This document shows, piece by piece, positions 24,268-33,297 of a stretch of DNA of 44,627 nucleotides. Each line of letters opens with the position of its first letter. Position 1 is the stretch's first letter. The position numbers and the translations under genes were made by a program. The stretch is from contig CAYTFW010000026.1 of assembly GCA_964437145.1 (NCBI GenBank), positions 1 to 44,627 of the forward strand, written 5' to 3'. Under the pieces are notes generated by a model that was given only the letters and a program-made list of their open reading frames with translations, had not been told where the DNA came from and made no database searches. This DNA is from JAFAZJ01 sp964437145. GTDB taxonomy: Bacteria; Pseudomonadota; Alphaproteobacteria; Reyranellales; Reyranellaceae.

Positions 24268-24714
24268 ATGGGCGAGGTTGTTGTCACCCTGCGCGAGGTC
24301 ACCGCGCAAACCGTTGGCGCGATCTGCGATCTCGAGCCGCGCGCGGACCAGGCGCGGTTCGTCGCCCCCAATGCGATCTCGATCGCCCAAGCCTATTTCG
24401 AGCCCGCGGCCCGATTTCGGGCCATCTACACCGGCGATGAGCCCGTCGGCTTCGTGATGTGGCGCCCGAGCGACAAGGACGGCAGCTGCTATCTGTGGCG
24501 GTTCATGATCGATGGCCGACATCAGGGCAAAGGCTACGGACGAGCCGCGCTGTCGATCCTGCTGGGACAGTGCCGGAGCGAAGGCTTCCGCCGCATGACG
24601 CTGACCTTCTTTCCCGATGAAGGCGGCCCGGGCCCCTTCTATGCCCGCCTCGGATTCCGCGAGACCGGCGAGAGCCGACCCAACGGCGAACGCTTCATGG
24701 AGCGGACCCTGTAA
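24268..24714 (+). CDS. GNAT-family N-acetyltransferase
   Basis: This 148-residue GNAT domain starts GEVVVTLREVTAQTVGAICDLE. Its acetyl-CoA motif is YLWRFMIDGRHQGKGYGRAALSILL, where QGKGYG is the Q/RxxGxG/A signature, and it ends FYARLGFRETGE. The pattern YLWRFMID resembles the spermidine- or diamine-acetyltransferase branch (BltD/SpeG-like), but the substrate is not certain. ATG 24268 is chosen because the 41 residues available upstream do not fit the domain. It is divergent from the WS/DGAT gene, with 137 bases between. Confidence 0.9.
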   Translation: MGEVVVTLREVTAQTVGAICDLEPRADQARFVAPNAISIAQAYFEPAARFRAIYTGDEPVGFVMWRPSDKDGSCYLWRFMIDGRHQGKGYGRAALSILLGQCRSEGFRRMTLTFFPDEGGPGPFYARLGFRETGESRPNGERFMERTL

Positions 24715-24812
24715 GACGACCGCGCGCCAAACCGCCGTTTACGCACCCGGCTGGGCAAGACGGCCAGCCTTCGCCTAAGGTGCGCCAAACCGTGTACCCG
24801 GAGGCAGCACCC

Positions 24813-27800
24813 ATGGCGACGGCCGGCTCGTCGATTCCGCAACCACCCGTCCGTCCGATCGTCGGCAACGTGCCCGATGTCGGCCTCGACGTGCCGATCC
24901 AGAACATGATGAAGCTGGCCCGCCAGTACGGGCCGATCTACAGGCTGGCCTTTCCCGGCCGCTCCGTGTTGATCATCAGCGGGCACGAGATCATCGCCGA
25001 CGCCTGCGACGAGAGCCGCTTCGAGAAGTACGTCTCCGGCCCGCTGAAGCACATCAGGGACTTCGCCGGCGACGGCCTGTTCACCGCCTACAACACCGAG
25101 CCGAACTGGGCCAAGGCGCACCGCCTGCTGATGCCGGCCTTCGGGCCGGCGGCGATGCGCAACTATTTCGAGGACATGGTCGACATCGCCGACCAGATGC
25201 TGACGCGCTGGGAACGCTTCGGCCCGGCGACGGCGGTCGACGTCGTCGACAACATGACCCGGCTGACGCTCGACACCATCGCGCTCTGTGGCTTCGCCTA
25301 CCGGTTCAATTCCTTCTACCAGCGCGAGATGCATCCCTTCGTCGAAGCGATGGTGCGCGCGTTGGGCGAGGCCGGCAGCCGCGCCAGCCGCGTGCCGCTG
25401 CAAACGCGTCTGATGCTGATGACCCAGCGCCAGTACGACGCCGACGTGCGGCTGATGATGAAGATTGTCGACGATCTCATCGCCGAGCGCCGGCGGCTGA
25501 GCCCCGACGAGGCGCCGCGCGACCTGCTGGGCCTGATGCTGACGGCCAAGGATCCGGTCACCGGCGACCGGCTCGACGACGACAACATCCGCTTCCAGCT
25601 GATCACCTTCCTGATCGCCGGTCACGAGACCACCAGCGGCCTGCTGTCCTTCACCACGCACCTGCTGCTGGAGCATCCCGAAGTGATGGCCAAAGCGCGG
25701 GCCGAGGTCGACGCCGTGCTGGGCGACCAGGCGCCACGCTTCGAGGACGTCGGTAAACTCGTGTACCTCGATCAGGTGCTGCGCGAATCCCTGCGCATCT
25801 GGCCCACGGCGCCCGCCTTCTCGTTGTGGCCCAAGGACGACACCACGCTCGCCGGCCGCTATCCGCTGAAAAAGGGCGACGTGCTGATCGTGCTGACGCC
25901 CTCGCTGCATCGCGACGAGAGCGTGTGGAAGGATCCCGAGCGCTTCGATCCCGACCGCTTCGCGCCGGGCGCGCGCGAGAAGATTCCGCCGCAAGCCTGG
26001 CTGCCCTTCGGCAGCGGCGTGCGCTCCTGCATCGGCCGCGCCTTCGCCTGGCAGGAAGCGTTGCTGGTCGTGGCGATGATGCTGCAGCGCTTCGATCTCA
26101 GGCGCACAGGTCCCTACGACCTCGTGGTCAAGGAAACGCTGACGATCAAGCCTGACGGCGTGAAGATCTACGCCCGCGTGCGCAAGCAGGTGGCGCGCAG
26201 CTCGGCCACGCGCACCGCGCCAGTGGTAGGCGCCGCCGCGTCTGACGCGTCGAAGCCCGCGGCGGCCGCGCACGGCACGCCGCTGCTGCTGCTCTACGGC
26301 TCGAACTCCGGCTCGTCGGAGGCCTTTGCGCGGCGCATGGCCAGCGACGGCCAGGCGCGCGGCTACGCCGTGAAGGTGGCGCCGCTCGACGACTACGCCG
26401 GCATGCTGCCCAAGGAAGGCGCGGTCGGTATCGTCACCGCCTCCTACAACGGCCAAGCGCCCGACAACGCGCGCAAGTTCGCGACCTGGCTGGCCGGCGT
26501 GCCCGATGGCGCGCTGGTCGGCGTGCGCTACGCCTTGTTCGGCTGCGGCAACCGCGACTGGAACCTGACATACCAGTCGATCCCCAAGGAGATCGCCGAG
26601 CGTCTCGACAACGCCGGCGCGCAGGCGATTCTGGCGCGCGGCGAGGGCGACGCGCGCGCCGATTTCTTCGGCGACTTCGAGAAGTGGTACGCCGATTTCT
26701 GGCCGGCCGTCTCGGCGACGCTGGGCGTCGCATCAGCCGATGTCGCGGCCGGCCCGCTCTACGCCGTCGAAGTGGTGCCGCATTCGAGCATCGCGCTGGT
26801 CGAGGAGAACAAGCTCGACTTCGCGGTCATCGGCGAGAACCGCGAGTTGGTCGACATGACCTCGCCGCTGGGCCGCTCCAAGCGGCATATCGAGTTCGCG
26901 CTGCCCGAAGGCGTGACCTACGCCGCCGGCGACTATCTCGCCGTGCTGCCGGAGAACCATCCGGAGCTGATTGCGCGTGCCGCCAAGCGCATGGGGCTCA
27001 GCCCCGACGCTGCCGTCGTGCTGCGCTCCAATCGCGGCGCCATGGCCGCCTCGTTGCCGACCGACCGGCCGGTGGCGGTCAAGGAACTCCTCGGCCATCA
27101 CGTCGAGCTCTCGGCGCCGGCGACGCGCAAGAATGTCGAGCGGCTGGCGGCGATGAATCCCTGCCCGCCGCACGCCGCGGAGCTGGCGGCGATCGCGGGC
27201 GACGCCGAGAAATACCAGGCCGAGATCCTGAAGAAGCGCGTCTCGGTGCTCGACATCCTCGAGCAGTACGAGTCCTGCCAGGTCGGGCTCGGCGAGTTCC
27301 TGGAGATGCTGCCGGCGATGCGCGTGCGGCAGTACTCGATCTCCTCCTCGCCACGCGCCAGCGCCACCTCCTGCAGCCTGACCGTCGCCGTGGTCGACGC
27401 GCCGGCGTGGTCGGGTCGCGGCCGGTTCCGCGGCACCTGCTCGAGCTACCTGGCGCGGCTGAAGAGCGGCGACCAGGTGCCGGTGGCGATCAAGACGCCC
27501 AACGTGCCGTTCCATCCGCCGGCCGACAACGCCACACCCGTGGTGATGATCTGCGCCGGCACCGGCCTGGCGCCGTTCCGCGGCTTCATTCAGGAGCGCG
27601 CGGCGCGTCATCGCGCGGGCGAGACGGCGGGACCGGCGGTGTTGTTCTACGGCTGCGATCATCCCGACGTCGACCTGCTCTACCGCGACGAGCTGGCGGG
27701 CTGGGAGAAGGAGGGCGTGGTGAAGCTCTACCCGGCCTTCTTCAAGAAGCCCGAGGGCGAGATCACCTTCGTGCAGCACCGCCTGTGGAAGGACCGCGAG

Positions 27801-27992
27801 GTCGTGCGCGATCTCTTCCGCAAGGGGGCGATCTTCTTCCTCTGCGGCGATGGCCAGTACATGGCGCCCGCCGTGCGCAAGACGCTGGAGGACATCTACC
27901 GCGAGATCGCCAACTGCAGCGAAGACCAGGCCGCGGCATGGCTCGTGCAGATGGAGCGAGCGGGACGGTATGTGCCCGATGTCTTCGCCTGA
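24813..27992 (+). CDS. Self-sufficient cytochrome P450-NADPH reductase fusion (CYP102/BM3 type)
   Basis: The 1059-residue protein fuses a P450 (about 1-460) to a diflavin reductase. P450 marks are the I-helix AGHETT (269-274), the K-helix ESLR (325-328) and the heme loop FGSGVRSCIG with C406. FAGDGLF places F90 at the site of the BM3 substrate-gating phenylalanine. A linker of about 30 residues leads to the FMN domain (LLLLYGSNSGSSEAF, from 490). FAD (RQYSISSSPRA) and NADPH (CAGTGLAPFRGF) motifs follow. The known role is sub-terminal hydroxylation of fatty acids with NADPH and O2. ATG 24813 has GGAG ten bases upstream; GTG 24780 is less likely. Confidence 0.95.
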   Translation: MATAGSSIPQPPVRPIVGNVPDVGLDVPIQNMMKLARQYGPIYRLAFPGRSVLIISGHEIIADACDESRFEKYVSGPLKHIRDFAGDGLFTAYNTEPNWAKAHRLLMPAFGPAAMRNYFEDMVDIADQMLTRWERFGPATAVDVVDNMTRLTLDTIALCGFAYRFNSFYQREMHPFVEAMVRALGEAGSRASRVPLQTRLMLMTQRQYDADVRLMMKIVDDLIAERRRLSPDEAPRDLLGLMLTAKDPVTGDRLDDDNIRFQLITFLIAGHETTSGLLSFTTHLLLEHPEVMAKARAEVDAVLGDQAPRFEDVGKLVYLDQVLRESLRIWPTAPAFSLWPKDDTTLAGRYPLKKGDVLIVLTPSLHRDESVWKDPERFDPDRFAPGAREKIPPQAWLPFGSGVRSCIGRAFAWQEALLVVAMMLQRFDLRRTGPYDLVVKETLTIKPDGVKIYARVRKQVARSSATRTAPVVGAAASDASKPAAAAHGTPLLLLYGSNSGSSEAFARRMASDGQARGYAVKVAPLDDYAGMLPKEGAVGIVTASYNGQAPDNARKFATWLAGVPDGALVGVRYALFGCGNRDWNLTYQSIPKEIAERLDNAGAQAILARGEGDARADFFGDFEKWYADFWPAVSATLGVASADVAAGPLYAVEVVPHSSIALVEENKLDFAVIGENRELVDMTSPLGRSKRHIEFALPEGVTYAAGDYLAVLPENHPELIARAAKRMGLSPDAAVVLRSNRGAMAASLPTDRPVAVKELLGHHVELSAPATRKNVERLAAMNPCPPHAAELAAIAGDAEKYQAEILKKRVSVLDILEQYESCQVGLGEFLEMLPAMRVRQYSISSSPRASATSCSLTVAVVDAPAWSGRGRFRGTCSSYLARLKSGDQVPVAIKTPNVPFHPPADNATPVVMICAGTGLAPFRGFIQERAARHRAGETAGPAVLFYGCDHPDVDLLYRDELAGWEKEGVVKLYPAFFKKPEGEITFVQHRLWKDREVVRDLFRKGAIFFLCGDGQYMAPAVRKTLEDIYREIANCSEDQAAAWLVQMERAGRYVPDVFA

Positions 27993-28000
27993 GGCGGCGC

Positions 28001-28100
28001 CCCCTCACCCCTAACCCCTCTCCCGCGAGGGGAGAGGGGGACATGATCACCGAGTCCTCCTCCCCTCTCCCCTTGCGGGAGAGGGGTCGGGGGTGAGGGG
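28001..28100. repeat. Paired CCCCTCTCCC inverted repeat
   Basis: CCCCTCACCCC-ACCCCTCTCCCGCGAGGGG units start at 28001 and return as the near reverse complement ending at 28100 (GGGTGAGGGG). The element lies between the P450 fusion and the nucleoside operon, where it may separate the two transcripts. Same family as 4627-4751 and 38098-38199. Confidence 0.85.
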
Positions 28101-28172
28101 TCCGCAGACGAGGTGTTGGCGTTGCGCGCAGAGTCGGTTCACACTCGCGCGACCATTCCGTGGGAGGGCTTC

Positions 28173-29174
28173 ATGAAGCGTGACGTGATGCGTTGGCTCG
28201 CCATCCTCGCCGTCGTCGGTGTCGCCGGCGTCGCGCATGCCCAGACCGCGATCAAGCCGGCGGTCATCTACAGCACCGGCGGCAAGTTCGACAAATCGTT
28301 CAACGAGGGCGTCGCCCAGGGCGCGGCCAAGTTCAAGGCCGAGAGCAAGCTCGACATCGCTGAGTTCGAGCCGCAGAACGAGACCCAGTTCGAGCAGGCG
28401 CATCGGCGTTTTGCCCAGCGCGGCCAGGATCCGATCATCGCCGTCGGCTTCTCGCAGGCGGTGGCGCTGGAGAAGGTCGCCAAGGAATTCCCCAAGATCC
28501 GCTTCAGCATCATCGACAGCAAGGTCGACCTGCCCAACGTGCAATCGGTGCTGTTCAAGGAGCAGGAAGGCTCGTTCCTCGTCGGCTACCTCGCCGCATT
28601 GGCCTCGAAGACTGGCAAGGTCGGCTTCGTCGGCGGCATGGACATCCCGCTGATCCGCCGCTTCGCCTGCGGCTACGTCCAGGGCGCGCGCCACGCCAAC
28701 GCCCAGGTCGAAGTGATCCAGAACATGACCGGCACGACGCCGGCGGCGTGGAATGACCCCGGCCGCGGCGCGGAGCTGGCCAAGGGCCAGTTCGATCGCG
28801 GCGTCGACGTGATCTACGCCGCCGCCGGCGGCACGGGCATCGGCGTGCTGCAGGCAGCCAAGGATCGCGGCAAGCTCGGCATCGGCGTCGATTCCAACCA
28901 GAACCACCTGCATCCCGGCACGATGCTGACCTCGATGGTCAAGCGCGTCGACCTCGTGTCCTACCAGAGCTTCAAGGCGGCGGCCGGCGGCACGTGGAAG
29001 CCCGGCCTGCAGGTGCTGGGCCTGAAGGAGGGCGGCGTTGATTGGGCGCTCGACCAGCACAATGACAAGCTGGTCACGCCGGCGATGCGCCGCCAGCTGG
29101 ACACAGTCAAAGCCGGCATCATCTCCGGCTCGATCAAGGTCCACGACTACATGAGCAACAACACTTGCCCATGA
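28173..29174 (+). CDS. BMP-family nucleoside-binding lipoprotein-like ABC substrate-binding protein
   Basis: The 333-residue periplasmic binding protein has a signal peptide (MKRDVMRWLAILAVVGVAGVAHAQ, cleaved after AHA; no lipobox cysteine). It belongs to the basic membrane protein (BMP/PnrA) family: YSTGGKFDKSFNEGVAQGA, FVGGMDIPLIRRFACGYVQGA, DVIYAAAGGTGIGV and IGVDSNQNHL. Family members bind purine or pyrimidine nucleosides. TGGGAGG precedes ATG 28173. The gene ends in an ATGA overlap with the ATPase gene, and nucleoside-breakdown enzymes follow, which strongly supports a nucleoside ligand. Confidence 0.93.
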   Translation: MKRDVMRWLAILAVVGVAGVAHAQTAIKPAVIYSTGGKFDKSFNEGVAQGAAKFKAESKLDIAEFEPQNETQFEQAHRRFAQRGQDPIIAVGFSQAVALEKVAKEFPKIRFSIIDSKVDLPNVQSVLFKEQEGSFLVGYLAALASKTGKVGFVGGMDIPLIRRFACGYVQGARHANAQVEVIQNMTGTTPAAWNDPGRGAELAKGQFDRGVDVIYAAAGGTGIGVLQAAKDRGKLGIGVDSNQNHLHPGTMLTSMVKRVDLVSYQSFKAAAGGTWKPGLQVLGLKEGGVDWALDQHNDKLVTPAMRRQLDTVKAGIISGSIKVHDYMSNNTCP

Positions 29175-30697
29175 GCGAGGTCGCGCCAGCCATCGAGCTG
29201 CGCGGCATCGACAAGTCGTTCGGCACCGTTCGCGCCAATCGCGGCGTGTCGCTCAGCGTAGCCAAGGGATCGATCACCGGCATCGTCGGCGAGAACGGTG
29301 CCGGCAAATCGACTCTGATGAGCATCCTCTACGGCCTCTACGAGGCCGATGCTGGCGAGATCCTGGTCGATGGCCAGCCTGTGCGCATGCGCGGGCCGGC
29401 CGACGCCATCGCCCACGGCATCGGCATGGTCCACCAGCATTTCATGCTGGTTGCTCCCTTCACCGTGCTGGAGAACCTCGTGCTTGGCGCCGAGGGCGGG
29501 CCGGTGCTGCGGCGCGGCCTGGCGGCGGCGCGCGCCGAGCTGGCGCGACTCGCCCGCGAGTACGGACTGAGCGTCGATCCCGATGCCGTCGTCGCCGATC
29601 TGTCGGTCGGTGAGCAGCAGCGCGTCGAGATCCTCAAGGTGCTGTTCCGCGGCGCGCGCGTGCTGATCCTCGACGAGCCCAGCGCCGTGTTGACACCGCA
29701 GGAGACCGACCAGCTCTTCCGCATCCTGGCGACGCTCAAGGAGCGTGGCGTCACGGTGCTGCTGATCACCCACAAGCTGCGCGAGATCATGGCCGCGACC
29801 GACGCGGTCTATGTCATGCGCCAGGGCGAGATCGTGGCCGAGCGCCGCACCGCCGACACCAGCCCCGACGAGCTCGCCGAGCTGATGGTCGGCCGCAAAG
29901 TGCGCCTGACGCTCGACAAGGACGTGGCGGCGCCGGGTGCGGTGCTGTTGAAGGCAGAGAAGATCGCGCTCACCGACGCGCGCGGCGTGAAGCTGCTCGA
30001 TGGCATCGATCTGGAGCTGCGCGCCGGAGAAATTGTTGGCGTCGCCGGCGTGTCGGGCAACGGTCAGACGGAGCTGCTGCAGATCCTCGCCGGCGTGCGC
30101 GCGCCGACCGGCGGCCGATTGTCGGTGCGAGGCCGCGTCATCGACATAATGAATCCTACCGACCCGGCGGAGATGCGCAGGCTTGGCCTGTGCCACGTGC
30201 CGGAGGACCGCATCCGCCAGGGCATGGTCGTGCCGTTCCGTGCGTCGGAGACCTCGATCCTCGGTTATCACCGGCTGTCGCCCTTCACGCGCCGCGGTCT
30301 GCTCGACCACGGCGCGACCACGACGCATTGCGGCACGCTGATGGAGCGCTTCGATGTGCGCCCACCGATCCCGGCGCTGCGTTCCGGCAGCTTCTCCGGC
30401 GGCAACCAGCAGAAGCTGGTGCTGGCGCGCGAGATGGACCGCGCGCCGCGCATCCTGCTGGTCGGTCAGCCGACACGCGGCGTCGACATCGGCGCCATCG
30501 AGTTCATCCACCGCCAGCTGCTGGCGGCGCGCGATGCTGGCTGCGCCGTGCTGGTGGTCTCGGTCGAGCTCGACGAGATCCTGTCGCTCGCCGACCGTAT
30601 CGTCGTGATGTTCGGCGGCCGCATCGTCGGCGACATGCCCGCGGCCAAGGCCGACGAGCGGACCTTGGGCCTGATGATGGCCGACGCGCATGGGTAG
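29171..30697 (+). CDS. Nucleoside ABC transporter ATP-binding protein (two ATPase domains)
   Basis: This 508-residue cytoplasmic ATPase has two fused nucleotide-binding domains, as in sugar and nucleoside importers of the RbsA/NupA type. The first has Walker A GENGAGKST (40-48), signature LSVGEQQRVEI and Walker B VLILDEPSAVLTPQE. The second has a degenerate Walker A (SGNGQTELL) but a good signature, FSGGNQQKLVLA, and ILLVGQPTRGVDIG, where the usual DEP reads GQP. That asymmetry is normal for this family, where one site is weak. It starts inside the stop of the binding-protein gene and is followed by a repeat, then the permeases. Confidence 0.93.
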   Translation: MSEVAPAIELRGIDKSFGTVRANRGVSLSVAKGSITGIVGENGAGKSTLMSILYGLYEADAGEILVDGQPVRMRGPADAIAHGIGMVHQHFMLVAPFTVLENLVLGAEGGPVLRRGLAAARAELARLAREYGLSVDPDAVVADLSVGEQQRVEILKVLFRGARVLILDEPSAVLTPQETDQLFRILATLKERGVTVLLITHKLREIMAATDAVYVMRQGEIVAERRTADTSPDELAELMVGRKVRLTLDKDVAAPGAVLLKAEKIALTDARGVKLLDGIDLELRAGEIVGVAGVSGNGQTELLQILAGVRAPTGGRLSVRGRVIDIMNPTDPAEMRRLGLCHVPEDRIRQGMVVPFRASETSILGYHRLSPFTRRGLLDHGATTTHCGTLMERFDVRPPIPALRSGSFSGGNQQKLVLAREMDRAPRILLVGQPTRGVDIGAIEFIHRQLLAARDAGCAVLVVSVELDEILSLADRIVVMFGGRIVGDMPAAKADERTLGLMMADAHG

Positions 30698-30703
30698 ATA
30701 CTC

Positions 30704-30820
30704 CCGTCGCCCTGAGCGAAGCCGCGAAGCGGCGCAGTCGAAGGGCCTTGCCTCAACGGAGGCGACGTCTGCGTTGAGGCAAGGCCCTTCGACTTCGCTT
30801 CGCTCCGCTCAGGGCGACGG
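30704..30820. repeat. CCGTCGCCCTGAGCG-type inverted repeat inside the operon
   Basis: The left arm (CCGTCGCCCTGAGCGAAGC to GCCTCAACG, ending near 30758) and the right arm (CGTTGAGGCAAGGCCC to CAGGGCGACGG, 30772-30820) form a long hairpin. It lies between ATPase and permease genes that should be cotranscribed. GGAG at 30819-30822, on the repeat edge, is the only ribosome site for the permease. Confidence 0.85.
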
Positions 30821-30829
30821 AGTCCCGCG

Positions 30830-31930
30830 ATGACGATCGCGCCGCGCCGCGCCCTGCCGGCCTGGGCCGAGATCGGCCTGTTGCCGCTGATCAACGTCGC
30901 GCTGGCTTTGCTTACCGTCGGCGTCATCGTGGCCGCCATCGGCGTCGATCCGCTCAGGGCGTTGCGCCTGCTGGTCGTGGGTGCGCTCGGATCGTCGGAG
31001 TCGATCGGCTACACGCTGTACTACGCCACCAACTTCGCCTTCACCGGCCTCGCCGTGGCCGTGGCCTTCCACGCCGGGCTGTTCAACATCGGCGGCGAAG
31101 GCCAGGCCTATATCGGCGGACTCGGCGCCGGCCTCTGCGTGCTGGCGCTCGATCGCTTCCTGCCGGGCATCATCCTGGTGCCGCTGGCGATCCTCGCCTC
31201 GGCCGCCTTCGGCGCGGCGTGGGCGGCGGTGCCGGCCTGGCTGCAGGCGCATCGCGGCAGCCACATCGTCATCACCACCATCATGTTCAACTTCGTCGCC
31301 GCGGCGCTGATGGTCTACCTGATGGTCAACGTGCTGATCGCGCCCGGCTCGATGACGCCGCAAAGCCGCGGCTTCGAAGGCGGCAAGGTGCCGGCGATGC
31401 ACGAGGCGTTGGCGGTGATCGGCATCACGGTGGCGCAATCGGCGCTCAACCTCTCGATCCTGCTGGCGGTGCTGTGCTGCGTCGGCGTCTGGGCCTTCCT
31501 GTGGCACACGCCCTGGGGCTACGCGCTGCGCACCATGGGGCACAATCCCGACGCCGCGACTTACGCCGGCAGCGACCTGAAGAAGCTCACCATGATCGCG
31601 ATGTGCCTGTCGGGCGCGCTGGCCGGGCTGGTCGGCGTCAACGAGATCATGGGCGTGCATCACCGCCTGGTACTCGACTTCACCGCCGGCTACGGCTTCG
31701 CCGGCATCGCCGTGGCGTTGATGGGCCGCAACCATCCCCTGGGTATCGCGCTGGCGGCCCTGCTGTTCGGCGCGCTGCAGCAGGGCGGCGCCGAGCTCGC
31801 CTTCGAGATTCCGGCGATGACGCGCGAGATGGTCGTGGTCATCCAGGGCCTGGTGATCCTGTTCTCCGGCGCGCTGGCCAACCTGCCGCGACCGTGGCTG
31901 CAGTCGCTCCTCGCCAAGGTGCGCGCATGA
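30830..31930 (+). CDS. Nucleoside ABC transporter permease (first)
   Basis: This 366-residue inner-membrane protein has about eight to ten hydrophobic segments. It contains the BPD_transp_2 pattern seen in branched-amino-acid, sugar and nucleoside importers: FHAGLFNIGGEGQAYIGGLGAG, HIVITTIMFNFVAAALMVYLM and MGHNPDAATYAGSDLKKL near the cytoplasmic coupling loop. It pairs with the next permease; their genes overlap in ATGA. The start lies seven bases after GGAG at the edge of the repeat. Nucleoside specificity is inferred from the binding protein and downstream enzymes. Confidence 0.92.
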   Translation: MTIAPRRALPAWAEIGLLPLINVALALLTVGVIVAAIGVDPLRALRLLVVGALGSSESIGYTLYYATNFAFTGLAVAVAFHAGLFNIGGEGQAYIGGLGAGLCVLALDRFLPGIILVPLAILASAAFGAAWAAVPAWLQAHRGSHIVITTIMFNFVAAALMVYLMVNVLIAPGSMTPQSRGFEGGKVPAMHEALAVIGITVAQSALNLSILLAVLCCVGVWAFLWHTPWGYALRTMGHNPDAATYAGSDLKKLTMIAMCLSGALAGLVGVNEIMGVHHRLVLDFTAGYGFAGIAVALMGRNHPLGIALAALLFGALQQGGAELAFEIPAMTREMVVVIQGLVILFSGALANLPRPWLQSLLAKVRA

Positions 31931-32901
31931 GCGAGGGCTTCGACCTCGTCGTGCTGACCTTGGCGGCGACCCTGCGCGTGGCGACGCCGCTGATCCTCTG
32001 CGCCATGGGCGGCCTGTTCTCGGAACGCAGCGGCATCATCGATGTCGGCCTCGAGGGCAAGATGCTGATGGCCGCCTTCGCCGCCGGCAGCGTCGCGGCC
32101 GTGACCGGCTCGGCCTGGCTGGCCGTCGCCGCCGCGATCCTCGCCAGCGGCGCCATGGCGCTGCTGCATGGCTTCGCCTGCATCACCTGGCGCGGCAACC
32201 AGGTGGTCAGCGGCGTGGCGATCAACATCGTCGCCGCCGGGCTGACCGTCGTGCTCGGTACCGCCTTCTTCGCGCGCGGCGGCCAGACGCCGTCGCTCGA
32301 GCCCGGGGCGCGGCTGATGCCGCTCACCCTGCCCGGCGCGGAGACGCTGGCGGGCGTGCCGATCCTCGGGCCGCTCTATCGCAGCCTGATCAGCGGCCAG
32401 AACGGCCTGGTCTACATCGCGCTGCTGTCGGTGCCGCTGACGTGGTGGATCGTGAGCAGGACACGCTTCGGGCTGCGGCTGCGCGCCGTGGGCGAGATGC
32501 CGCTGGCCGTCGACTCGGCCGGCATCTCGGTGGCGTGGCTGCGCTATCGCGCGGTGCTGCTGTGCGGTCTGTTCGCGGGCATCGCCGGCGCCTATCTGGC
32601 GATCGCGCAGAACGCCGGCTTCAGTCGCGACATGACGGCGGGCCAGGGTTTCATCGCGCTGGCGGCGATCATCTTCGGCAAGTGGCGGCCGTTGCCGGCC
32701 TTCGGCGCCTGCCTCATGTTCGGCCTGCTCGACGCGGTGGCGATCCGTCTGCAGGGCGTGCGGCTGCCTGAGGTCGGCGAGGTGCCGGTACAGCTGATCC
32801 AGGCGCTGCCGTATCTGCTGACCATCCTGCTGCTGGCCGGCTTCATCGGCCGGGCCGGCGCGCCCCGGGCGATCGGCGTGCCCTACGAGAAGGAGCATTG
32901 A
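31927..32901 (+). CDS. Nucleoside ABC transporter permease (second)
   Basis: The 324-residue partner permease has the same family pattern: LILCAMGGLFSERSGIIDVGLEGKML, WRGNQVVSGVAINIVAAGL, and the coupling-loop segment FGLRLRAVGEMPLAVDSAGI. GQGFIALAAIIFGKWRP follows near the end. It should form a heterodimeric channel with the first permease. It overlaps the first permease gene by four bases, and the cytidine deaminase gene begins immediately after its stop codon, so the transport and breakdown genes share one transcript. Confidence 0.92.
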   Translation: MSEGFDLVVLTLAATLRVATPLILCAMGGLFSERSGIIDVGLEGKMLMAAFAAGSVAAVTGSAWLAVAAAILASGAMALLHGFACITWRGNQVVSGVAINIVAAGLTVVLGTAFFARGGQTPSLEPGARLMPLTLPGAETLAGVPILGPLYRSLISGQNGLVYIALLSVPLTWWIVSRTRFGLRLRAVGEMPLAVDSAGISVAWLRYRAVLLCGLFAGIAGAYLAIAQNAGFSRDMTAGQGFIALAAIIFGKWRPLPAFGACLMFGLLDAVAIRLQGVRLPEVGEVPVQLIQALPYLLTILLLAGFIGRAGAPRAIGVPYEKEH

Positions 32902-33297
32902 ATGGCCGCTCCCGACGATCTGCTGTCGCTGGCGCGCACGATGATGGGCCGCGCTCATGCGCCGTACTCCAAGTTCCACGTCGGGGCGGCGTTGCGCGCC
33001 GAGGACGGCTCGATCTATGGCGGCTGCAACGTCGAGAACGCCGCCTACCCGCAGGGATGGTGCGCCGAAGCGTCGGCGATCGCCGCCCTGGTCGGCGCCG
33101 GCCGTCGCCGTATCGTCGAGGCGGTGGTGATCGGCGGCGGCGAGGCGCTGTGCACGCCCTGCGGCGGCTGCCGTCAGAAGCTGCGCGAGTTCGCCGGCGA
33201 CGATTTGCCGATCCATGTCTGCGGCCCCGAAGGCTGGCGCCGCACGTTGACCCTGGGCGAGCTGCTGCCGCTCTCCTTCGGACCGCACAATCTATGA
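32902..33297 (+). CDS. cdd: Cytidine deaminase
   Basis: The 131-residue enzyme is the short, tetrameric type. It hydrolyses cytidine or deoxycytidine to uridine or deoxyuridine. Zinc ligands are C54 (QGWCAEASAI), C87 and C90 (TPCGGCRQ), with E56 as proton shuttle. The substrate-binding FHVGAAL and NVENAAYP segments are intact. It follows the permease stop with no gap and overlaps the phosphorylase gene in ATGA. Imported cytidine would be deaminated here and the deoxyuridine passed to the downstream pyrimidine phosphorylase. Confidence 0.95.
   Translation: MAAPDDLLSLARTMMGRAHAPYSKFHVGAALRAEDGSIYGGCNVENAAYPQGWCAEASAIAALVGAGRRRIVEAVVIGGGEALCTPCGGCRQKLREFAGDDLPIHVCGPEGWRRTLTLGELLPLSFGPHNL

Noticed and set aside
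24639..26456. 605-codon minus-strand frame opposite the P450 fusion
   Set aside because: It overlaps the heme domain and the GNAT gene antisense, with no recognisable domain. Same GC-driven artefact.
29147..30691. 514-codon minus-strand frame opposite the ABC ATPase
   Set aside because: The plus-strand ATPase has all Walker and signature motifs. The antisense frame is a shadow.
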